A DNA stretch of 64,000 bases from Gibbula magus. Its lineage: Eukaryota; Mollusca; Gastropoda; Trochida; Trochidae. How positions within the stretch are numbered: the stretch's first letter is position 1; the number at the start of each line of letters is the position of its first letter. Both the position numbers and the translations under genes were made by a program. A model generated the notes under the pieces. It saw only the letters and a program-made list of their open reading frames with translations. It did not search any database and was not told the origin of the DNA. Below are positions 34,101 to 46,400 of this stretch, in pieces. The stretch is from NCBI GenBank assembly GCA_936450465.1, contig OW388300.1, forward strand, positions 46,762,358 to 46,826,357, given 5' to 3'.

Positions 34101-37100
34101 CTGGAACAGAGGAGTGAGACACAGACAGTAACGGTTGATATAGGGGTCTGAACGTGTGCACATGGGGTCACTATATCACTGACACAGACAGTAACGGTAG
34201 ATATAGAGGTCTGAACGTGTGTACATTGGGTCACTATATCACTGACACAGAGAGTAACGGTAGATATAGAGTCTGAACGTGTGCACATTGGGTCACTATA
34301 TCACTGACACAGATACTAACGGTAGATATAGAGTCTGAACGTGTGCACATTGGGTCACTATATCACTGACACAGAGAGTAACGGTAGATATAGAGTCTGA
34401 ACGTGTGCACATTGGGTCACTATATCACTGACACAGAGAGTAACGGTAGATATAGAGTCTGAACGTGTGCACATGGGGTCACTATATCACTGACACAGAC
34501 AGTAACGGTAGGTATAGAGTCTGAACGTGTGCACATTGGGTCACTATATCACTGACGCAGATACTAACGGTAGATATAGAGTCTGAACGTGTGCACATTG
34601 GGTCACTATATCACTGACACAGAGAGTAACGGTAGATATAGAGTCTGAACGTGTGCACATTGGGTCACTATATCACTGACACAGACAGTAACGGTAGGTA
34701 TAGAGTCTGAACGTGTGCACATTGGGTCACTATATCACTGACACAGAGAGTAACGGTAGATATAGAGTCTGAACGTGTGCACATTGGGTCACTATATCAC
34801 TGACACAGAGAGTAACGGTAGATATAGAGGTCTGAACGCTTGCACATGGGGTCACTATATCACTGACACAGAGAGTAACGGTAGATATAGAGTCTGAACG
34901 TGTGCACATTGGGTCACTATATCACTGACACAGAGAGTAACAGTAGATATAGAGTCTGAACGTGTGCACATTGGGTCACTATATCACTGACACAGAGAGT
35001 AACGGTAGATATAGAGTCTGAACGTGTGCACATTGGGTCACTATATCACTGACACAGAGAGTAACGGTAGATATAGAGTCTGAACGTGTGCACATTGGGT
35101 CACTATATCACTGACACAGAGAGTAACGGTAGATATAGAGTCTGAACGTGTGCACATTGGGTCACTATATCACTGACACAGAGAGTAACGGTAGATATAG
35201 AGTCTGAACGTGTGCACATGGGGTCACTATATCACTGACACAGACAGTAACGGTAGGTATAGAGTCTGAACGTGTGCACATTGGGTCACTATATCACTGA
35301 CACAGAGAGTAACGGTAGATATAGAGTCTGAACGTGTGCACATTGGGTCAATTTATCACTGACACAGAGAGTAACGGTAGATATAGAGGTCTGAACGCTT
35401 GCACATGGGGTCACTATATCACTGACACAGAGAGTAACGGTAGATATAGAGTCTGAACGTGTGCACATTGGGTCACTATATCACTGACACAGAGAGTAAC
35501 AGTAGGTATAGAGTCTGAACGTGTGCACATTGGGTCACTATATCACTGACACAGAGAGTAACGGTAGATATAGAGTCTGAACGTGTGCACATTGGGTCAC
35601 TATATCACTGACACAGAGAGTAACGGTAGATATAGAGTCTGAACGCTTGCACATGGGGTCACTATATCACTGACACAGAGAGTAACGGTAGATATAGAGT
35701 CTGAACGTGTGCACATTGGGTCACTATATCACTGACACAGAGAGTAACGGTAGATATAGAGTCTGAACGTGTGCACATTGGGTCACTATATCACTGACAC
35801 AGAGAGTAACGGTAGATATAGAGGTCTGAACGCTTGCACATGGGGTCACTATATCACTGACACAGACAGTAACGGTAGATATAGAGGTCTGAACGCTTGC
35901 ACATGGGGTCACTATATCACTGACACAGAGAGTAACGGTAGATATAGAGGTCTGAACGTGTGCACGTAGGGTCACTATATCACTGACACAGAGAGTAACG
36001 GTAGATATAGAGTCTGAACGTGTGCACATTGGCTCACTATATCACTGACACAGACAGTAACGGTAGGTATAGAGGTCTGAACGTGTGCACGTAGGGTCAC
36101 TATATCACTGACACAGAGAGTAACGGTAGATATAGAGTCTGAACGTGTGCACATTGGGTCACTATATCACTGACACAGACAGTAACGGTAGGTATAGAGG
36201 TCTGAACGTGTGCACGTAGGGTCACTATATCACTGACACAGACAGTAACGGTAGATATAGAGTCTGAACGTGTGCACATTGGGTCACTATATCACTGACA
36301 CAGAGAGTAACGGTAGATATAGAGTCTGAACGTGTGCACATTGGGTCACTATATCACTGACACAGACAGTAACGGTAGATATAGAGTCTGAACGTGTGCA
36401 CATTGGGTCACTATATCACTGACACAGACAGTAACGGTAGATATAGAGTCTGAACGTGTGCACGTGGGGTCACTATATCACTGACACAGACAGTAACGGT
36501 AGATATAGAGTCTGAACGTGTGCACATTGGGTCACTATATCACTGACACAGACAGTAACGGTAGGTATAGAGGTCTGAACGTGTGCACGTAGGGTCACTA
36601 TATCACTGACACAGACAGTAACGGTAGATATAGAGTCTGAACGTGTGCACATTGGGTCACTATATCACTGACACAGAGAGTAACGGTAGATATAGAGTCT
36701 GAACGTGTGCACATTGGGTCACTATATCACTGACACAGACAGTAACGGTAGATATAGAGTCTGAACGTGTGCACGTGGGGTCGATGTACAGCTGAAGAAA
36801 ACCCTATTGTATGGTTCAGAAATGTGAGGAATTCATATATGGGAAGCTATTTAAAAGTTTCATGTTTAATTATTGGTGTGAGTTATAAGTGTTCGAATGT
36901 TTCAGTGCTTGCTGAATGTGAAAGAAACTGTGTACATATTGACACCCTTCAAAGAGTAATTAGATATTGGTTTAAAATATTAGAATCACAAGAAACGGGG
37001 TATCCGAAACAGTGTTATAAAATGCTGTATAACTAGTAGGTCGTAACACCTGGGCCTCGGATGTTGAGAACGTATTGTTCATGTACGGATTTGGTTTTGT

Positions 37101-40100
37101 ATGGGAAACCAGGGTGTAGGCAACAAAAGTGATTTTCTACATAATTTTGTATTATGAATAAACTATTGTTATGTACAAAGCATATGTGCCTAATTTAATG
37201 GCAGTTCATCTTTAGACTTCTATTCTACCATTAAACACACTTTCTGTATAGAACCATACCTTTCAAATGTTAAATCGGAAGAATCACGACAAAGTATAAC
37301 TTTAATTAGAATATGTGCTCTGTCAAACCGTAAACATACTGGAAGAAGAGAAGAATGTTGTAGACTTTGTAAGCTTTGTAAAGATAATGTAATTGAAGAT
37401 GAACTGCACTTTTATTCAAATGTCCACTGTTTAAGGAATTAAGAAGGAAATGTATGCCACATTTACCTGATCATGTTGATATATCTTACTTGCAACTGTC
37501 TTACAATGTCAAAACTTAGAAATTATTTTAACCTGTTCCTTTTTCATAAGAGCTGTACTACGCTCTTAGATTTCACAATAACATTAACTTGTAAATGTAA
37601 ATTTTTATGTAAGTTTTAAGAATTTCTGAGATTCCAATGAGTTTTAGTCGGTATGACATCACATATATTTTACCTATACTTAAATATTAGGTCATTATAT
37701 ATAGTTCATACTTTTTCCCCACAATAGTTCATATTTTGATCCACGTAATACTTAAATACTGAATATTATCGGTTGGCTTTATAAACTTGTGTAAGTTGAA
37801 CTACATTGTCTGGTGGAGACGAAGGCAAGTATTAAGCTAAGAACTTCCAGGCGGTAATGTATATTTTATGTACGCTTCAGGCAATGTACAAATTGAAATT
37901 GAAAGTATAAGTGTTTTGCATATACTAGACAAAACACAGGGGCTTGTATTTGCTTTGCCGTGGTATATAACATTGAATGATAATATGATGACAACATTCT
38001 GAAATATAATTTCAAACGGACATGGGGTGCTGACCCCGTTACATCCCTTTACTTTTTTATAGTATATGGGGTTGGATCGTCGACTTCATATTCGTTGTAA
38101 TCGCTAGTTTCGACAATACAAGCCCCTGTGAGACAAACTAAGTTAGGAATATTACATGTTTTATTATTAATATTTTATCAGTATGTCAAGTAATAATATA
38201 TAAATACATCAGTATTTATAATGTCAAATTTCAAAATATCCTTTATTATTTTGTCCAGTATATTACATCACCTGAAAGAAATTTCGAATTTACGATGAAC
38301 GAGTCTATAAAGTGATTGCTTTAAGACATGACAAACATATCTGTTTTAATTTCAGTAACGATGTCAGGCTTTAACATAATTGATTGGTTAGATTCGACTT
38401 GTAATTTTCAGGATAAATTAAGATTAAGATGTCAAGACTAATGTTCAATCCTGTCAATCGACCCCGTATCTCACCTTCAGTTTCTCGTAGTGGTTAAACT
38501 CTGGCTCGGTTCCTTGGAATAAAAGGTACGGGGCGATCGTTTCATCTTGCATGGAGTCCTTGTAGAAGTGCGTGCGCAGGAACTTGGTGGTGAAGAACAC
38601 TGAACTATTGCCGGTGAACCGCCAGCTCGCTAGTTTAGCGAATGCGTCAAATGCGTGGGTAAAGTTCCGTGGCCCGTTGGAAAACAAGCCGAGGCCATTC
38701 CGTACCTGTAATGTATCAGAGTTCGTCCTATCAGTGTTTGTCGACACCAATAATTGAAATGTGGGGATCAATTATGCAGTGGTATCATCCTTCAACTAGC
38801 TTTCTGACACTGATGCAAAATGACTCATTATAATGTTTCAGCAGCCACTGATATCTCAATGTTGGCATTTTCATAAACAGAGAAGAATGGTTCTTCCAGA
38901 TTCTTCAGGATTCTTCAGGTTCCGCAAATATTTGGAAGAATCCGGAAGGATCCAGCAAATGGATTCAACAACTTGTTGTCCTATGATGGTCAAGGAAACT
39001 ATACTGTTCGAGATCAAGCCAAGAATTGACTTATTATAGTGAATTTATGACTATGAGTTCGATAACGGAAAGAAATTTGTTGAAATTCGCTTCATCAGCT
39101 TTTTTCGAATGTCAAAGAATTTATATACTCTGTTATCTGCCATGCGCATTTTAAAGAGGGGTCGGTACCAATTGAACACATTTTGATCCATCAAATGTAA
39201 AGCTCCCATCCCTTGTCTTACAAAGCAATGAATACAAATGGTTGATGACTGCGGGAAGTTTCATCAATCAATTATAACTCTAACCCTACAACAATGTACA
39301 GCAGGTGGTGTATTTGAATAAATAGTAGTGACGATGTATCAAATAAATGTTATGAAGGCAACTAAGAAGATACTGATTCTGAGAGGGAGAAAACCAATCA
39401 GTTGACAGAATCTCGATCAGAGATCGATACATCAGATGAGCCACGTTGACATCGGAAGTCAACAAGAATGACCTTGAACTGAAATTTACATTCTTCATCT
39501 TCATTTGTCTTCATCAAAAAGAGCAAAAAGCGCCTTATTGATGGGTACTTGACCTTTTATCATTCTTTGTTCTATAGGGCAAACTGATAATTATTTAGTA
39601 TACATTCTTTCATAATATTAAACGGGAATTTGAGACATGAGACATGATTTACCTCGTTTGGATACACGGTGACGTAATATTCTTGGCCAAACTATAAAAT
39701 TGAAATAAGCATGCGTAAATCCTCGCTTGCTGGTTTCCATCTTGTTTTCCTTGTACATTTTGACAATTTTATCTGTGTACCTGAAATGTCTAATTTTGAC
39801 CAGAATTTTAAACAGTGAAACTTCAGTAGCCGATTATGAGAGGAGTCAACGTGGTCCCTGACTCTGAGACTGTGCTCTGCTCGGGGTCGCTTCAAACAGT
39901 TAGGCTTATACAGTAGATCATCGAAACTCTAACAGTCTACTTGATTCGCCATGCTTTTATTACACTCCTGTACTTATTCAAGTGACCTGATCGTATACCT
40001 ATTATCCTTGTTTCTGTCAAAGAAAACATACAGATTTCGCGCGTTCGGCTCCGAATGATTGATATCGGTATCTGATTTGGACTCACAAAGAGTTAAAAAC

Positions 40101-43100
40101 ACAGTAGGTAGATTTATAAATTATCAGTGAGCAGGACACGGTAGGACAACATGTACATGTCCCTAATGGTTTCCTATATATAAATCTAAAAGAAGAATTA
40201 CTGTCGAACTATAATCAGGTCAATAGCCATTAAAAACAAATGTTTGAAAACAAACTTGTTTCACCTTTCCACTAACAGATACCGCTTATGAAGGAACCAC
40301 TTATATGTAAAACGAATCCTTGATTATCTTTAAAGCATCGGAGAGTGTGTGCTATTACGGACTAATTAAGGTGAAACTGATACCCTTATGCGATAATAGC
40401 AATATCACTATAATGTAATAAGTGCGTTCTTAATCTGGATTCTTGACAACGTAATTAGGTCTTAAGGTGTATGTACATTTGATGTGAATAAAGTCTGCTT
40501 TGATTTTTCTATGCGCGATTATAAAGTTGATGGTTCACATTGCACCTAGACTTTAGTTTTGAGGGAGATGCTATTCAATAGCCAAATAATGATAATTTGT
40601 CAAAGAGGAAATGAACGATTTCTTAAGGTTCTAGTTAATTTCCCTACAGAGGTGCTAGACTTAGGTTGCTGCGTGTTCTTCAGATGGATACCTTTATCAT
40701 AATATATAGCCAGTGGTTAGAGATACATGTCTTTTAGATATTGAGCAAATATAACATGGTTACATTTGGGATAACACTACCTTCAAAAGTACAAATTTTA
40801 TCTAAATGGTATGTATTTCTATAGTAATGCATTCAGCCTTAGGATCTGCGCCAACTTACGTCTATCAGAGGGGTACTGAATGTAAAATTAGCTTAACTAT
40901 CGATTGTTGGACCTCGACTTTGTCGAGACGAAATGGTCGTGTGGTAAGCTGTTGGTACTGTCAGTGCTGGCGATAGTTGCCTTACTCTGAGGATGTGGGT
41001 TCGAATCCCGCAATGGACTCGGCCCGAAAAAGTACAAGAATTTGTACTTTTGAAGGTAGTGTTATCCCAAATGAAACCATGTTATATAGCCATTGGTGTT
41101 TTGGACTTTCTCCCACCATCAACACTGCACAGGACAAAACCTGGTGGAATCCGCCTTGCTGAATCCTTCCGGATTCCCCCAAATAATGGCGGATCCTGTA
41201 GAATTCGATTCCACCACTTTTGGTACTGTCCTTTGAGATATAATTGAAATACTCTTGAAATTAACAAGAAACCTCGAATCTCCTCACTTCAAGTCACTCA
41301 TTGTGATTATTGAATATCTTATCGCCCATCACTATAGAGCTTACCATACATGTTGCCATACAGACTTATCCCCTCTGTAGTCCAGTTTAAGGTTTTGAGA
41401 TAGGAAATATATGAGAGGAAATTGAATGCTGTAGTTGTGTGCAGGTTGACTTATAATGTTTGATAGGTCACCCTCCGTTTAAACTATCAAAATTCAATCT
41501 GTTTTTGTTTTTTCTACTTAGGCCAGTGGTCTTTATGTTTTTAGATCCAGAAGTAGCAACCTGTTCTTAAACCTGACGAGGGAAAGGTACATCCTGATAT
41601 TTGTATAACATTCGTTTGATTAATTATGTCATGGTTATCTAATTTTTATGTCACGGTCCTGATAAAAGGAAGTTTGGTTCTCCAATGCCGAATCACGTTA
41701 CATACTCAAAAGAAATGTACAAAACAATGTTGTTATTATCGTATCCAATGCATTATCTATCAAACATTTATATTACGTCATGATGTTGCCTATAAGTGAA
41801 ATACAGTTGGATTGTATTCTGTAAAGTTGATAGAATGACGTTGTTAACCAAGTAAATTATCAACATAAATAACCTTGGCTTCGCGTGTTGCTTATAAATT
41901 AAGTACTAATTAATTAATGGTGAGGTCGACGTCAGGAATAGCTGTTCCATGCAGAAAGATATTAGCAGTGATTTCTCTCATCTGATCTACTGACAATAAG
42001 AGGTGGCACTGACCTTGAACATTGCCTGAGTCATACACAATGTACCATCGATGTAGTAGGTGGCAATAGTTACACTATTCATGGTTTGATTCCATGAATA
42101 GATTGGTTTTAAATGGTTAGAAATAGGATTATACAGCCCTAAATGCTAAAAACACTTGACTTGGCATCTTTCTTGAACACAAACAATTTGTAATATTTTG
42201 TTTTTGGAATAAGAATAATAAAGAATCGAATATCTTTCAGGTACATGACTTCAATGGACTCACATGAATATTGAAAAACACGTATATATATCCGCACTTT
42301 CTGAGCAAACGATACACTAAATTTCAGTGACAATCTCAAAGCGCACACACGTTTGTACCCTGGTGTAAGGACCAATATATCCACTTCATTCTCACCCACT
42401 GGGAATATGAAACCTTGTTGCCAATTAAGGCGTTTTTATGTTATCGGTCACATTGCCATCACTTCCGCACCAGGTCCCCAATTATACTGCTGGGTTAAGA
42501 GAGGTATAATTTGAATAAAGCCCCTTGTCTAAAGTAACACCATAAGTTTCACAACTCTTGTATATGTGTTGGGTAGAGATTCAATTCTTCAAACTGCACG
42601 TGCCACCACTTAATATAACATGACATTCCATCTGATGAAGGAGTAAGTATATACTCCAAAACGTCGTGTATTTTCACATTAAAGAAGTTGTTGTCCAGAA
42701 AATCTTTAAAAACTTATGAAAGTAGACATTTAAAGGGGCATATTCATGTTGGTGAGGTCACATATATGTCATTTGTCATAATTTGAGAATTATCAACTTT
42801 AACCGAAAATAACCAGTTGAAGGTCAATTTGTTCAGTATAACGAAAATACAACAATTCAAAGTCGTGGTCATGATCGAAAACCGCACAATAGACCTTTGC
42901 TTGCTGCAACCATTAAGTCAAAAGTAGTTTTGTTAACTTTAATAAAGTAGATAGGCAGAGAGATTTGCCTCTATAACGTTTAATAGGTCTTAAAACGAGT
43001 ACATACGTGAGATAGAGCCATAAATTGTCGGCTACTACACATGTATGAGGCCGTTCCTCGCTTTTCATTGAAACATGAAATATCAATAATAAGATAACAA

Positions 43101-43397
43101 GATGTTTGATATATTAAGCATTTGGGGGTGAATATGAAAGTCGAGTAAGAAGATATAACCTTAACCATCACCTTTTGTAATATTGTACATTTAGAACCAA
43201 ATAAAATACCATGCAAAACTGTTCTCTCTGAATCAAACTTCGATGAAGTTAAGAACCTGCGATGATTTTTAGGTTGCTTAAGACTGTTAACAATTCTGGA
43301 TTTACTCACAGCTTTTTCCATTCATTGATGTAAAATTGGTAAGTTTTTCTCAATGATAGAAACAGCACTCTGCTGGTTAGGACAGAAAGTAGAAAGA

Positions 43398-43446
<49 letters not shown>

Positions 43447-46400
43447 GTAGATTGTTTTTAACCTATATCAAACTTTTCCGATGAAAAGTGTGACACCTAT
43501 CCGTCACTCGGTTGCACTAGTGTGAGATGACAAGGTCAACTCGGACTGCATAAAAAACAAAATACAACACTTAGTCATTGATATGACCTTTCCATGAACT
43601 ACACTTGCCATTGTAGCTATGAACATTTCGCTTCTCTTTTGTTATGATTTTAAATAAACATGAAATTGACTTATTTGTCCAATATGTGTAGCTGTTTATA
43701 TTGTTGACTTTTGTACTATGAATGAAATAGGTATTATATTATTATATATTATGTCTATGTATTTGAAAAAGAAATATTATATAAAAAAAACCATGAAATT
43801 TACTTTGGATCTGTGAGAAACACAATGGTGGATTTTAAAAATCGATTGACATTAGCGCCGATAGTGATGCATGGCTGTAGCGATAATTTCTGTGAGATTT
43901 TCATTAATCTTATTTACGTCATCCATTTTCTGGTTATTAGCTTGAAAACATGGTAAAAGATGTGATCGATTTGCACTTCACTCAACCAGTTGTTACATGT
44001 CAAAAATTATTATGTGGTAATTAACCACACTGTTGATATAAGTCACTATTGTCACCAGCGAGAATTTACAAAACAATTAAATGGTCAATACCCCCAATTA
44101 CTAGCAGGCTATTTCTCTATTATTCATGTTAATAAGATTACAAAGGTGTCAATTTTTCATGGTAACAGTTTGTATATATTGGCATAAAATCAATTTATTT
44201 TTCTGCAATAGTGTATACATTGTTTTTGACACGTTATTTAGCATTAGTGGTGATTGTGATACACCATTGAATTATCATTGAATCACGGTACAGATGTCAA
44301 GCCATACTTTGCTTCAACCTTGGTAAGACCACGCGTTGTGTCAACCAGCATAAATCCCTGAGAGGAGCTCTATTATCATATTTGACTTTACTACAAAGAA
44401 AGGGTGGCGGCGCTGTTTGTCCGTAGTGACAAACTTGATATAGAAGTGCTAAAGCTAATGACATAAATCATGCCTGAAAATATCGTTCACCTTGAGGTTA
44501 GATGCAGCTCTTAATATCCCTTACCTTTTTGTATTCAATCAAAATGCAACGAGGATAGTAGTGATTCTGAACTCTTTTTTAAAAGTAGCAAATGGAGGCC
44601 TTTTTATGTATGTTCACTTTTCTGTTTCTGTGTATTATTCTAACTTACTGAGACAGGGACAATTCTTTCCGAATCGTAATTCCCAATATATATGGAGTTT
44701 TATTTAACAATGTTATACATTTGATATACTTCGTCTAATTGAACAGTTCCCGTGTGAGATACTACAATGCAATCCTGAATCACGGTGACTAATACAGTCT
44801 GGATTTGACATTCACGTTTAACTTATGTTCACATCACGCTCTCGTGCAATTCATCTTATTTTCAGGTCACCTTCAAACCATTTCATGCCTTATATTGTAA
44901 TAGTATATCATGCTTGCACTTATATATACATTTCATATAATTTCATATCATTTTATACCATTTTATATCATTTCATATTTTTTCATTTCAATATTTCATC
45001 AGTTCATTCAATTGTAATATCATTTCAGTCAATCTTAGTATAATTCATGTCAGTTCACCATTCATGTCATTTATTCAAGTAAAATTTAATTTAATATTAT
45101 TTACCATCACCTTGTAAGTTATTATTTATTTGTATCATATTCATATCATGTCACGGAATGATCATATTTACTATTCCATGTGACTTCCTCCATTTCATAT
45201 CTATCATATTCATAATGACAAGATTAAGACAAGGATCAGATAAGATTAATCCAATCTCCGCTATTAGTTCAGGCAATAAATAACTATTAACGAACATGTG
45301 ATCACTTAATTATATCTTCTAGATGTCAACGGTAATGGAACGTCTCCAATCACGGCATTTTGGTTCTGTGGAATTTACTTTCACAGTGTTATTCCCAAAA
45401 TGACAATGTCACTGTAACACGACTGCTGACATACATAGAGACAAAGAAACATTTTGTTAGGACCGCCAACTCATTGTTAAAGGCGCTGTACCACGTTCTA
45501 CTTTCTGAAATAAAGTGCTCTCGCAAAAAGCTAAATAAGTATTACCAATGACTAAATAATACTCTGAATCAATAAATGTAAATGAAGTCATAACTTAAAA
45601 CATTATGTGGATATTCTACTTGCAATGGATTTATTTTAATATTAAGTTCACTTCTCTGTATAAAGTCTGTTTTACTTGTCACATTTGTATAGTTTTGAGC
45701 ATATTTTGTGTAAAATGTGGATTTAATTTCGCATTTCTAATCATGTAACGGTTTTACTTCAAAACCAATGGCAAAGAACAGTTTTATATGGCTAACACAA
45801 TGTAATATTAATTCGGTAAAACGATTAGAGTTTCCACACCTTAAAGGGTTTTTTGGGGAAAGTTTTTTTTTTAATTTCCCACTTTATAATGATGGTTTAT
45901 GTCATTTATAATTACTTAAGAGGGTAAAACATCTTATTACACAAACCAACTATCCGTAGTGCTGATAATGGTGTTGCGTATTTAGCAAAAATTGCATGGC
46001 GGCCATTTTAATGTGAACACATTTTATTATTTCGAATTACAAAAACGATTCCCATGGCTTTACCGAACCATGTAAACTCATATTTTAACTTGATTTTCCG
46101 AAGAGAGAAGGGTGTTATAGAATTAGTGACATTATTTTTCAAATACATTTATTCGACTTATTTGAGCGAAAAAAAACGTGCTACTGTCCCTTTAACCTCT
46201 GAAAACTGGAAAGTAACTGCTCATGTTGGAAGTAGACCGAAATGAACAGACAATTCGAGAAAATAATGTATACATTGTAACCGTCGATCTTCTCTCTGGC
46301 ATTCCTTTGAGAAACATAACCTTACAAACTATAACCCATTTCCTCTACAAATAAAACACAGTTTCGTTTTCAAGGTATTAAGAAAACATCTTTGAGCTCA

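Noticed and set aside
35724..36029. Open frames within the 62-bp array (CVSDIVTPCA repeats)
   Set aside because: Repeat-derived; the array lies in an intron of the carotenoid oxygenase gene.
7581..41030. tRNA genes at 7.6, 25.7 and 40.9 kb
   Set aside because: B boxes are good, but cloverleaf stems do not close and the sequences continue into SINE-like bodies.
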